The translations under genes were made by a program, and so were the position numbers. 60,527 nt of DNA from Pseudomonas sp. MWU13-2105 (GTDB taxonomy: Bacteria > Pseudomonadota > Gammaproteobacteria > Pseudomonadales > Pseudomonadaceae): positions 1 through 60,527 of the forward strand of contig NZ_JALLIY010000027.1 of the NCBI RefSeq assembly GCF_023242315.1, given 5' to 3'. Below the pieces are notes generated by a model, which worked only from the letters and a program-made list of their open reading frames with translations, had not been told where the DNA came from and did not search any database. The number at the start of each line of letters is the position of its first letter. The stretch's first letter is position 1. Positions 1-7,628 of this stretch are shown here, piece by piece.

Positions 1-702
1 CTTGGCCACCGCCGACGTCGACTTGCTGCGCGGGCGCAACTGCGCCGCCGCCATCGAGGCGTCGGTGACACCGCTGTCGGCGCGCATGCCAGCCGCGAGG
101 AACGGCACCATCAGGCGCATGACCTGCTCGATGGAAGTGTTGACCCCGAAGTCAGTCTCGGCAATCGCCCGCAATGCCTTGATCCCCGACATGCTGAACG
201 CCGCCGCGCCGAGCATGAAGTGCACGCGCCAGAACAGCTCGATCGGTGGAATCCGTGGCGCGGCATCGTTGACCAGCAGCATATAGCGACGGAACACCTT
301 GCCGTACATGTCTTCCAGGTAGCGGCGCAGGTGCCCCTGGCTCTGGCTGAAGGCCAGGCCGAGCAAGCGCATGAAGATCGACAGGTCGTTGCCGCTGCGC
401 GGTTGTACCACCAGCGCCTGCTCGACGAGGATTTCCAGCAGCTCTTCCAGTCCCGGCTTGACCTCGGGCTTGGCCTGGCGTCGCTCCAGCTCACGGTCGA
501 GGCTGATGCAGAACGGTCCGAGGAAACGCGAGAACACCGCCTGGATCAGGGCTTTCTTCGAGCCGAAGTGGTAGTTCACCGCCGCGAGATTGACCCCCGC
601 CTTGCTGGTGATCAACCGCAATGAGGTCTCGGCGAAACCTTTTTCCGCGAACAATTGCTCGGCAGCATCGAGAATGCGTTCAACGGTTTCCGACTGGGCC
701 AT
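1..702 (-). CDS. psrA: TetR-family fatty-acid-responsive regulator PsrA (3' end cut by window edge)
   Basis: PsrA is a TetR-type repressor/activator that senses long-chain fatty acids and controls fadBA, rpoS and itself in Pseudomonas (established). The reading frame starts at the ATG at 702 (MAQSETVERILDAAEQLF) and stays open to base 1, giving 234 codons, so only a few C-terminal residues are missing from the usual ~235-240. The N-terminal helix-turn-helix is visible as a GVNLAAVNYHFGSKKALI segment (about residues 33-50), followed by an all-helical ligand domain. The gene is divergent from lexA, as I recall for PAO1, which supports the symbol. Two palindromic PsrA-type boxes lie just upstream of its start, so autoregulation is likely. 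Confidence 0.9.
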   Translation of the reverse strand, partial: MAQSETVERILDAAEQLFAEKGFAETSLRLITSKAGVNLAAVNYHFGSKKALIQAVFSRFLGPFCISLDRELERRQAKPEVKPGLEELLEILVEQALVVQPRSGNDLSIFMRLLGLAFSQSQGHLRRYLEDMYGKVFRRYMLLVNDAAPRIPPIELFWRVHFMLGAAAFSMSGIKALRAIAETDFGVNTSIEQVMRLMVPFLAAGMRADSGVTDASMAAAQLRPRSKSTSAVAK

Positions 703-717
703 GGTTACTCCGCCTGA

Positions 718-744
718 CAAACACTTGTTTGAAACATACGTTTC
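718..744. promoter_or_regulatory. Tandem PsrA operator upstream of psrA
   Basis: Two 14-bp palindromes share their middle G: CAAACACTTGTTTG (718-731) and GAAACATACGTTTC (731-744). Both fit the published PsrA consensus (G/C)AAAC-N2-4-GTTT(G/C) with a 4-bp spacer. They lie 16-42 bp upstream of the psrA start codon, a position suited to autorepression. Confidence 0.8.
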
Positions 745-896
745 AGCCCCGCGAATGTCAAGTCTGGCGGTCCGTTCGTGGCCCGCAGGTCAGGCATTAA
801 ATCATACAAATCCTGGCCTGTAGCCATCCTCGGATACCACGACCCGGCGACCGTCCAGCGGACGCGAGAAAAAGGAGGATTGCCAAGCGCCTTGCA

Positions 897-931
897 CTGT
901 ATATAATCCCAGTCACTGTATAAAAAGACAG
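897..931 (+). promoter_or_regulatory. Two adjacent LexA (SOS) boxes
   Basis: CTGTATATAATCCCAG (897-912) and CTGTATAAAAAGACAG (916-931) both match the gammaproteobacterial CTG-N10-CAG SOS box, separated by only 3 bp and ending 10 bp before the lexA ATG. The spacing resembles the double box of E. coli lexA. Expected role: autoregulation of lexA-sulA. Confidence 0.93.
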
Positions 932-941
932 AGCGCTCAAA

Positions 942-1550
942 ATGATAAAACTGACGCCACGCCAAGCCGAGATTCTGGCCTTTATCAAACGTTGCCTGGA
1001 TGACAATGGCTATCCGCCGACCCGGGCGGAAATTGCCCTGGAGCTGGGTTTCAAGTCACCGAACGCGGCTGAAGAGCACCTCAAGGCCCTGGCCCGCAAG
1101 GGTGCGATCGAGATGACCCCGGGCGCGTCCCGCGGGATTCGCATCCCCGGCTTCGAAGCCAAGACCGATGAATCCACCCTGCCGATCATTGGCCGCGTGG
1201 CCGCCGGTGCGCCGATTCTAGCCCAGCAGCACGTCGAAGAATCTTGCAACATCAACCCGACCTTCTTCCATCCCCGGGCCGACTACCTGTTGCGCGTCCA
1301 CGGCATGAGCATGAAGGACGTCGGCATTTTCGACGGCGACCTGCTGGCCGTGCACACCTGCCGCGAAGCCCGCAACGGCCAGATCGTGGTGGCGCGGATC
1401 GGCGACGATGTCACCGTCAAGCGCTTCAAGCGCGAAGGCAGCAAGGTCTGGCTGCTGGCGGAAAACCCCGAGTTCGCTCCCATAGAAGTCAACCTGAAAG
1501 ATCAGGACTTCGTCATCGAAGGTTTGAGTGTCGGCGTTATTCGCCGCTGA
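942..1550 (+). CDS. lexA: SOS repressor LexA
   Basis: Repressor of the DNA-damage (SOS) regulon; RecA filaments stimulate its self-cleavage. The 202-residue protein has the family's usual length. Residues 1-70 form the winged helix (MIKLTPRQAEILAFI; recognition region around FKSPNAAEEHLKAL). The cleavage site is the Ala88-Gly89 bond in RVAAGAP, and the Ser/Lys catalytic dyad is Ser123 (in GMSMKD) and Lys160 (in VTVKRF). Start chosen at the ATG at 942, 10 bp after the second SOS box. The sulA gene follows 10 nt after the stop, so the two are almost certainly co-transcribed and co-induced. Confidence 0.97.
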   Translation: MIKLTPRQAEILAFIKRCLDDNGYPPTRAEIALELGFKSPNAAEEHLKALARKGAIEMTPGASRGIRIPGFEAKTDESTLPIIGRVAAGAPILAQQHVEESCNINPTFFHPRADYLLRVHGMSMKDVGIFDGDLLAVHTCREARNGQIVVARIGDDVTVKRFKREGSKVWLLAENPEFAPIEVNLKDQDFVIEGLSVGVIRR

Positions 1551-1560
1551 AGGAGGCGTC

Positions 1561-2034
1561 ATGCAATTCCAGCAAACCCCACAACACGCACAGCTTTCCC
1601 TGTTCGAAGCGTTCATGGCGCAACCCCTCGCGCCCCTGCTCAAGGAGGTGGTCGAAGCCCCCTGGAGCAGCGAGCCAGAAGTCTTCAGTGAGCTGTCGTT
1701 GCGGGGCGCTGCCGGGAGTTGCCTGAGCCTGCTGGCGCCGATCCTGCGGGAGCTGAGCGAGGACCAGGAAGCCCGCTGGCTGACCCTGATCGCCCCACCG
1801 TCCAGCCTGACACAGACCTGGTTGCGGGATGCCGGACTCAACCGGGAGCGGATTCTGCTGTTGCAGCCGAGCAGCGCCCAAAGCGCCCTGCAATTGACCT
1901 GCGAAGCCTTGCGCCTGGGCCGCAGCCACACCGTGGTCAGCTGGCTGAACCCGCTGAACGCGAACGCTCGCCAACAGCTGATCGGCGCGGCTCGTCAAGG
2001 CGATGCGCAAAGTCTGAATGTTCGCTTGGGCTGA
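1561..2034 (+). CDS. sulA: SOS cell division inhibitor SulA
   Basis: SulA binds FtsZ and blocks ring assembly during the SOS response. The 157-residue protein carries the SulA/ImuA-type core: APPSSLTQTWLRDAGLNRER, then ILLLQP and a HTVVSWLNPLN segment near the C terminus. A strong ribosome site (AAGGAGG) ends 4 nt before the ATG at 1561, which decides the start over an upstream in-frame start. It lies 10 nt behind lexA, the arrangement I recall for P. aeruginosa (PA3007-PA3008), unlike the separate E. coli genes. No own SOS box is seen, so it should be driven by the lexA promoter. Confidence 0.92.
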   Translation: MQFQQTPQHAQLSLFEAFMAQPLAPLLKEVVEAPWSSEPEVFSELSLRGAAGSCLSLLAPILRELSEDQEARWLTLIAPPSSLTQTWLRDAGLNRERILLLQPSSAQSALQLTCEALRLGRSHTVVSWLNPLNANARQQLIGAARQGDAQSLNVRLG

Positions 2035-2141
2035 CGAATTGAACGGCCGTCAGGGCCGGTAGTGCATATCAATCGCCTCAGGGCTTCTCCAGGGCAGGGA
2101 AGCCGATCTGAAACGTTATCCAGCGCCGAACGAGCCTCGGT

Positions 2142-2378
2142 TCAGTGAAGAACCCGTGGCCCGCCGTCGTCTTTCTCGATTTCACCCTCAACCAGACGCC
2201 CGGCCATCTGCACACCCACGCTCAACATGGCCTTGGCCACCTCGACGTGCTGGCCCTGCAGGAATGCCTTGGCATCTTCGGAAAAGTTAAGGGTCACCAG
2301 AGAACCTTCGTCCTCGGCTCGGCGCAGCTCGATACGGCCGTCCGGCAGCTCGACAATTTCTAGAAAGGACGTAGGCAT
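2142..2378 (-). CDS. Small conserved hypothetical protein
   Basis: A 78-residue acidic protein (starts MPTSFLEIVELPDGRIELRR, ends GGPRVLH) of a type found in this position in pseudomonads (PA3009 region, from memory). It begins with a short beta-hairpin-like segment (LPDGRIELR), then a helix (SEDAKAFLQG) and a helical stretch (EVAKAMLSVGVQMAGRL). No catalytic motif, signal peptide or membrane helix is visible. GGAG lies about 10 nt before the ATG at 2378. It converges on sulA with a 107-bp gap and follows the DUF6586-like gene on the same strand. Function unknown. Confidence 0.8.
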   Translation of the reverse strand: MPTSFLEIVELPDGRIELRRAEDEGSLVTLNFSEDAKAFLQGQHVEVAKAMLSVGVQMAGRLVEGEIEKDDGGPRVLH

Positions 2379-2554
2379 AATGTCTGTTCTCCACGAAAGG
2401 CCATCATTATATCAGTCATCAACGGCACCTCGCAGGAGAACTGCAGCGCTTTCTTTACCGCTTGATGAACATCTGACAGATGGAGACTACTTTTTTCGAA
2501 GAAAAAAACGACAAAGTAATCACCCCCTGTTCATCCATAATCCCGTTCAATCAC

Positions 2555-3076
2555 TCAGCACTCGTTGAGCCCATCGCGAAAACGGATCGCCAGCGCCTTC
2601 AGGTTCTGCCGCCAGCTTTCCAGCTCCTCACGCCCCAGTTCGGGCACCTCGTCCTCATCCAGGCTGACGGCCACGATCAACGGCTGCAACACGTCGCCCT
2701 TGACCTTCCTGGGGGCCTGGGGCGGCAGATACAGCGCGGCATGCGCACTGATCAAGCGGGCCAGCCAGGTTTGCGGGCTATGGGCCAATTCCACCAGTTC
2801 AGCCATTTCCGGAATGGCGATCGCCTCCAGCACCTCGCGGGTCAGCAACAACTCGGCCCGCGGCGCGGCGGCCTGGGGCAAGCGGTAGAACCCGGCAATC
2901 TCATGGCACAGCCCGAGCAGTGCACCGTACAGATGAAACAGTGCTGCTTCGCGCTCGGCCTGGATCAACGCCAGGGCATTCATTGCTCCGCTCCGCTCGG
3001 CCTTGCCCAGGGCTTCCAGGGCGAGGCCGGCGTAAAAGATCTTCTGGTTGGTGCGGGTATAGAGTTCGTTGGCCAT
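2555..3076 (-). CDS. DUF6586-like conserved hypothetical protein
   Basis: A 173-residue protein predicted to be mostly alpha-helical (MANELYTRTNQKIFYAGLAL... FRDGLNEC). Its N-terminal half, rich in Ala and Leu with charged spacers, looks like a helical bundle; there is no signal peptide, membrane span or nucleotide motif. From memory it corresponds to the protein between PA3009 and topA in P. aeruginosa, annotated only as a domain of unknown function. GGAG lies about 10 nt upstream of the ATG at 3076. The gene follows topA on the same strand but a strong terminator hairpin separates them, so it probably has its own promoter. No function assigned. Confidence 0.82.
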   Translation of the reverse strand: MANELYTRTNQKIFYAGLALEALGKAERSGAMNALALIQAEREAALFHLYGALLGLCHEIAGFYRLPQAAAPRAELLLTREVLEAIAIPEMAELVELAHSPQTWLARLISAHAALYLPPQAPRKVKGDVLQPLIVAVSLDEDEVPELGREELESWRQNLKALAIRFRDGLNEC

Positions 3077-3151
3077 GACGGCGCGCTCCAGGAAAAAAGG
3101 CCACGGGCAGGTCAGTCAGTTTCAGGGATCAACCAAGTTCGCCGCAAGCGC

Positions 3152-3210
3152 AAAAAAACAAAGGCCGCGTGAAAACCCTGATATCACTGAGTTAGGGTTT
3201 TCACACGGCC
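3152..3210 (-). terminator. Rho-independent terminator of topA
   Basis: Read on the minus strand: a GGCCGTGTGAAAACCCT arm, an 18-nt loop, the complementary AGGGTTTTCACGCGGCC arm, then TTTGTTTTTTTG. The stem is 3163-3210 and the T-run 3152-3162. It lies about 160 bp beyond the topA stop codon. Confidence 0.85.
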
Positions 3211-3232
3211 TGAAGGCACAGGAGAGGAAACT

Positions 3233-3339
3233 GTGGGAGCGGAGCTTGCCCGCGAAGCTTCTATCGCTCTCAAGGGCGCTTTCGCGGGCAAGCTCCGCTC
3301 CCAGACAAGCTCGACTCCCAATACAAGCTCCGCTCCCAC
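3233..3339. repeat. REP inverted pair plus a partial third copy
   Basis: GTGGGAGCGGAGCTTGCCCG (from 3233) is mirrored by CGGGCAAGCTCCGCTCCCA ending at 3303; a third partial arm (CAAGCTCCGCTCCCAC) follows at 3324-3339. Typical Pseudomonas REP/BIME organisation, immediately downstream of topA. Confidence 0.85.
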
Positions 3340-3371
3340 ATCAAATCCGATCAGAGGATCAGCTGCTCAGC

Positions 3372-5987
3372 TTACGAGCGCTTGTCTTCCACCTTCCATT
3401 TGCCGCCGTCGTAGAACGCCTTCCAGCCGGTCGGCTTGCCGTCCACTTCGGTCTGCACGTACTGCTCCTTGGTCTTGCGACTGTAGCGAATGACCGCCGG
3501 ACGACCGTCCGGGTCCTTCTGCGGGGCGTCACACAGGAAGTGGTACTTGGGATCGATCTCGTCCTTGTGCGGAAGGATCTCGATCACCAGTGGCGCACGG
3601 GTCTCGCGGTTTTTCGGGAACTGGCTGGCGGCCAGGAACAGACCGGAAGCGCCATCACGCAGGATATAGGTGTCGTTGACCTTCTCGCACTTGAGCTCCG
3701 GCATCTTCACCGGGTCCATCTTCGGCGGCGCCGCGTCACCGCTCTTGAGCAGCTTGCGGGTGTTCTTGCAGGTCGGATTGGTGCAACCGAAGAACTTGCC
3801 GAAACGGCCGGTCTTGAGCTGCATCTCGCTGCCGCACTTGTCGCACTCCAGGCTTGGGCCTTCATAGCCCTTGATGCGATAGCTGCCTTCTTCGATCTCG
3901 TAGCCGTCGCAATCAGGGTTGTTACCGCAGATGTGCAGCTTGCGCTTCTCGTCCAGCAGGTAGGCGTCCATCGCCGTGCTGCAGATCGGGCAGCGATGCT
4001 TGCCGCGCAGTACCAGGGATTCCGACTCGCCCTCGTCGTCGGCGGCGATTTCATCGCCCGGCACCAGGTTGACGGTGGCCTTGCAGCGTTCCTTGGGCGG
4101 CAGGCTGTAGCCCGAGCAACCAAGGAACACACCGGTGGAAGCGGTACGGATCTGCATCGGCCGGCCACAGGTCAGGCACGGGATGTCAGTCATCACCGGC
4201 TGGTTGGCGCGCATGCCACTCTCAGGGCTTTCCGCCACTTCAAGCTTTTTCTTGAAGTCGCCGTAGAACTCGTCGAGCACGTTCTTCCAGTCGCGCTCAC
4301 CCTGGGCGACGTCGTCGAGGTGCTCTTCCATGCTGGCGGTAAAGCCGTAGTCCATCAGGTCGGAGAAGCTTTCCGAGAGGCGCTCGGTGACGATGTCGCC
4401 CATTTTCTCGGAGTAGAAGCGGCGGTTGTGCAGCGCCACATAGCCACGGTCCTGGATGGTGGAAATGATCGCCGCATAGGTCGAAGGACGACCGATGCCG
4501 CGCTTTTCCATTTCCTTGACCAGGCTGGCTTCGGAGTAACGTGCCGGCGGCTTGGTGAAGTGCTGGGTCGGGTCGAGCTTGATCAGCTTCATGACCTCGC
4601 CCTGGACCATGTCCGGCAGCACGTCGTCATCGCCCGGCTTGCTCATTTGCGGCAGGACCCGGGTGTAACCGTCGAATTTGAGGATACGGCCCTTGGCACG
4701 CAGCTCGAAGTCACCGGCGGCGACACTGACGGTGGTCGACAGGTATTGCGCCGGCAGCATCTGGCAGGCCACGAACTGGCGCCAGATCAGCTCATAGAGG
4801 CGCTCGGCATCCCGCTCCATGCCCGACAGCTTGCTCGGGTCGGTATTCACATCCGACGGACGGATGGCTTCGTGAGCTTCCTGGGCGCCAGCCTTGCTGC
4901 TGTAGACGTTAGCGTTTTCCGGCAGGTATTTCGCGCCGAACTCGCCTTCGATATAGGTCCGCGCCATCGCCACGGCATCGGCCGAGAGGTTGGTGGAGTC
5001 GGTACGCATATAGGTGATGTAGCCCGCTTCGTACAAGCGCTGGGCCATCATCATGGTTTTCTTCACCCCGAAGCCCAGGCGGTTGCTCGCGGCCTGTTGC
5101 AGGGTAGAGGTAATGAAAGGAGCCGACGGTTTGCTGCTGGTCGGTTTGTCCTCGCGCTTGGCAATGGTGTAGGCCGATGCCTTGAGCTTCTCCAGGGCCG
5201 CCATGGCCTGGGCTTCATTGAGCGGCTTGAACGCCTCGCCCTTCTCCCGCGCCACTTCGAAGCGCACCTTGGCGCCCTTGGCGGTGCCGAGGTCGGCGTG
5301 GACTTCCCAGTACTCTTCAGGATTGAAGGCACGGATCTCGCGCTCACGCTCGACCACCAGCTTCACCGCTACCGACTGCACGCGACCGGCGGACAGGCCA
5401 CGGGCGATCTTCGACCACAGCAACGGCGAGACCATGTAACCCACGACACGATCGAGGAAACGTCGGGCCTGCTGGGCATTGACGCGGTCGATGTCCAGCT
5501 CGCCAGGCGCGGAGAAGGCTTCCTGGATGGCTTTCTTGGTGATTTCGTTGAACACCACGCGCTTGTAGCGGCTGTCATCGCCACCGATGGCTTCGCGCAG
5601 GTGCCAGGCAATGGCTTCCCCTTCGCGGTCCAAGTCCGTCGCGAGATAGATGGTGTCGGCATCCTTGGCCAGGCGGCGCAACTCCTCGATCACCTTCTCC
5701 TTGCCGGGAAGGATCTCGTAGCGGGCCTTCCAGCCATGGTCCGGATCGACACCCATGCGCGAGACCAGCTGCTTGCGCGCCTTCTCCTTCGCCGTCAGCA
5801 CGGGGGCTTCGCCAACCGCCGCCTTGCCGCGCTTGGCAGCAGGCTCTTTGGTGGCACTCGCCGAACCGCTGGTGGGCAGGTCTCGGATATGGCCGATACT
5901 CGACTTCACCACGTACTGGGTACCCAAGTACTTGTTGATGGTCTTGGCCTTAGCCGGGGATTCCACAATGACCAGCGATTTGCCCAT
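3372..5987 (-). CDS. topA: DNA topoisomerase I
   Basis: Type IA topoisomerase that relaxes negative supercoils by cutting one strand through a 5'-phosphotyrosine. The 871-residue protein opens with the Toprim domain (MGKSLVIVESPAKAKTI, with the acidic DLDREGE motif at about 118-124). The catalytic tyrosine is Tyr326 in ITYMRTDSTN, equivalent to E. coli Tyr319. The C terminus has three four-cysteine zinc-ribbon units (CLTCGRPM..., CPICSTAM..., CDKCGSEM...) followed by a basic tail. The gene is monocistronic: an upstream gap of 114 bp faces the DUF1653 gene and a strong terminator follows. Confidence 0.97.
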   Translation of the reverse strand: MGKSLVIVESPAKAKTINKYLGTQYVVKSSIGHIRDLPTSGSASATKEPAAKRGKAAVGEAPVLTAKEKARKQLVSRMGVDPDHGWKARYEILPGKEKVIEELRRLAKDADTIYLATDLDREGEAIAWHLREAIGGDDSRYKRVVFNEITKKAIQEAFSAPGELDIDRVNAQQARRFLDRVVGYMVSPLLWSKIARGLSAGRVQSVAVKLVVEREREIRAFNPEEYWEVHADLGTAKGAKVRFEVAREKGEAFKPLNEAQAMAALEKLKASAYTIAKREDKPTSSKPSAPFITSTLQQAASNRLGFGVKKTMMMAQRLYEAGYITYMRTDSTNLSADAVAMARTYIEGEFGAKYLPENANVYSSKAGAQEAHEAIRPSDVNTDPSKLSGMERDAERLYELIWRQFVACQMLPAQYLSTTVSVAAGDFELRAKGRILKFDGYTRVLPQMSKPGDDDVLPDMVQGEVMKLIKLDPTQHFTKPPARYSEASLVKEMEKRGIGRPSTYAAIISTIQDRGYVALHNRRFYSEKMGDIVTERLSESFSDLMDYGFTASMEEHLDDVAQGERDWKNVLDEFYGDFKKKLEVAESPESGMRANQPVMTDIPCLTCGRPMQIRTASTGVFLGCSGYSLPPKERCKATVNLVPGDEIAADDEGESESLVLRGKHRCPICSTAMDAYLLDEKRKLHICGNNPDCDGYEIEEGSYRIKGYEGPSLECDKCGSEMQLKTGRFGKFFGCTNPTCKNTRKLLKSGDAAPPKMDPVKMPELKCEKVNDTYILRDGASGLFLAASQFPKNRETRAPLVIEILPHKDEIDPKYHFLCDAPQKDPDGRPAVIRYSRKTKEQYVQTEVDGKPTGWKAFYDGGKWKVEDKRS

Positions 5988-6101
5988 GGATCAGAAAATT
6001 CCTGAATGCTAGAAGTGAGAGGCGGCCTGCGCCTGACGCGGCACCGCTATATATAGTGGCTACAAGGTGAGGTCAAGCGCAGGGTTCTGCGCGACCGCCC
6101 C

Positions 6102-6338
6102 TCAAGGCCTTGAAAAAAGGCTCGGTTCGGCTTGCACCAAAGCAAAGCGTGGGACCTGTTCGCCGTCAACCTCGACCGACTCCAGGAACATGCTCAAGGG
6201 ACGCACCCAAAAGCCGTAATCGCCATACAGGGCTTGGTAGAACACCAATTCCTCGTCGGTCTCGGAATGCCGCGCAACGTTGAAAACACGGTACTGCGGC
6301 CCCTTGTAATGCTGATAGAGCCCGGGTTCCAATTTCAT
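6102..6338 (-). CDS. DUF1653-family protein
   Basis: A 78-residue protein beginning MKLEPGLYQHYKGPQYRV, which matches the DUF1653 pattern (G-Y-HYKG-Y-V-A-HSET-E-V-Y), a small beta-barrel-like family. The middle carries ARHSETDEELVFYQALYG and the end FALVQ. The start at 6338 is preceded by AAGGAG with 8-nt spacing; upstream in-frame codons read through the fadA terminator and are not coding. It lies between fadBA and topA on the same strand. Biochemical role unknown in the family. Confidence 0.88.
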   Translation of the reverse strand: MKLEPGLYQHYKGPQYRVFNVARHSETDEELVFYQALYGDYGFWVRPLSMFLESVEVDGEQVPRFALVQAEPSLFSRP

Positions 6339-6381
6339 GTATCGGCTCCTTACAAATAAAAATAAAAAAAATCGGAAAAAC

Positions 6382-6406
6382 AAAAGCCGGGGCACCAGGC
6401 CCCGGC
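6382..6406 (-). terminator. Rho-independent terminator of fadBA
   Basis: On the minus strand GCCGGGG-CCTGGTG-CCCCGGC is followed by TTTTG and then TTTTTCC. It lies 18 nt past the fadA stop codon and just before the DUF1653 gene. Confidence 0.88.
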
Positions 6407-6423
6407 TTTCTTCGACGAGACGC

Positions 6424-7599
6424 TTAGACGCGTTCGAAGACGGTGGTGATGCCCTGGCCGAGGCCAATGCACATGGTGGACACCCCAAGGGTACCGCCAT
6501 TCTGCTTCATCACGTTGAGCAAAGTACCGGAGATCCGTGCACCGGAGCAACCGAATGGGTGGCCCAGGGCAATCGCGCCGCCGTGCAGGTTAACCTTCTC
6601 GTTCATCTTGTCGAGCACTTTCAGATCCTTGAGCACCGGCAGGGCCTGTGCGGCAAAGGCTTCGTTGAGCTCGAAGAAGTCGATGTCGGTGATGCCCAGG
6701 CCCGCGCGCTTGAGGGCTTTCTGGGTCGCCGGTACCGGACCGTAGCCCATGATCGCCGGGTCGACACCCGCCACGGCCATGGAACGGATCACCGCCAATG
6801 GCTGGATCCCCAGGTCCTGGGCACGCTGGGCCGACATCACGATCATGCACGAGGCGCCATCGGTGATCTGCGAGGAAGTCCCCGCCGTCACGGTGCCGCC
6901 CTTGGGGTTGAACGCCGGCTTCAAGGCCGCCAGGCTCTCCAGGGTGGTTTCCGGACGAATGGTTTCGTCGTAGTCGAACACCTTGAGGAAGCCGTTCTCG
7001 TCATAACCCTGCATCGGGATGATCTCGTCCTTGAACTTGCCTTCCACGGTGGCCTTGTGGGCCAACTGGTGGGAACGCACGCCGAAGGCGTCCTGCTGCT
7101 CACGGGTGATGCCGTGCATCTTGCCGAGCATTTCCGCGGTAAGCCCCATCATGCCCGAGGCTTTCGCCGCGTACAGCGACATGTGCGGGTTCGGATCGAC
7201 ACCGTGCATCATGCCGACGTGGCCCATATGCTCGACGCCGCCGACGACGAAGACGTCACCGTTGCCGGTCATGATCGCCTGGGCGGCGGTGTGCAACGCG
7301 CTCATTGACGAACCACACAGGCGGCTGACGGTCTGGCCGGCGGCAGTATGCGGGATCTGGGTCATCAGCGAGGCCATGCGGGCGATGTTCCAGCCCTGCT
7401 CCAGGGTCTGGTTCACACAGCCCCAGATCACGTCCTCGACTTCGTTCGGGTCGACCTTGACGTTGCGTTCCAGCAGCTTGCTGATCAGGTGCGCCGACAT
7501 ATCCTCGGCACGGGTGTTTCGGTGCATGCCGCCCTTGGAGCGGCCCATCGGAGTACGACCGAAGTCGACAATCACGACGTCTCTAGGATTCAAGCTCAT
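6424..7599 (-). CDS. fadA: 3-ketoacyl-CoA thiolase (beta subunit of fatty acid oxidation complex)
   Basis: Catalyses the last step of beta-oxidation, thiolytic cleavage of 3-ketoacyl-CoA to acetyl-CoA and a shortened acyl-CoA, in an alpha2beta2 complex with FadB. The 391-residue protein starts MSLNPRDVVIVDFGRTPMGR; the ATG at 7599 is preferred over the in-frame GTG three codons upstream because that is the known Pseudomonas start. Catalytic residues are all present: Cys95 (RLCGSSM), His347 (GHPFGCSG) and Cys377 (MCIGLGQG). It begins 29 nt after fadB, so the two form one operon ending in the hairpin at 6382-6406. Confidence 0.96.
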   Translation of the reverse strand: MSLNPRDVVIVDFGRTPMGRSKGGMHRNTRAEDMSAHLISKLLERNVKVDPNEVEDVIWGCVNQTLEQGWNIARMASLMTQIPHTAAGQTVSRLCGSSMSALHTAAQAIMTGNGDVFVVGGVEHMGHVGMMHGVDPNPHMSLYAAKASGMMGLTAEMLGKMHGITREQQDAFGVRSHQLAHKATVEGKFKDEIIPMQGYDENGFLKVFDYDETIRPETTLESLAALKPAFNPKGGTVTAGTSSQITDGASCMIVMSAQRAQDLGIQPLAVIRSMAVAGVDPAIMGYGPVPATQKALKRAGLGITDIDFFELNEAFAAQALPVLKDLKVLDKMNEKVNLHGGAIALGHPFGCSGARISGTLLNVMKQNGGTLGVSTMCIGLGQGITTVFERV

Positions 7600-7628
7600 A
7601 TCGTTCACTCTCGCTCTAGTGTGGGCGC

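Noticed and set aside
3233..3339. Alternating inverted repeats as a possible CRISPR or attachment site
   Set aside because: They match the REP consensus found at many other gene ends in the window, with no spacer or direct-repeat pattern.
3069..6005. 978-codon open frame on the plus strand opposite topA
   Set aside because: It lies wholly across topA, whose product is certain. High third-position GC in topA opens the opposite frame; the translated text is Leu/His/Arg-rich with no motif and no ribosome site.
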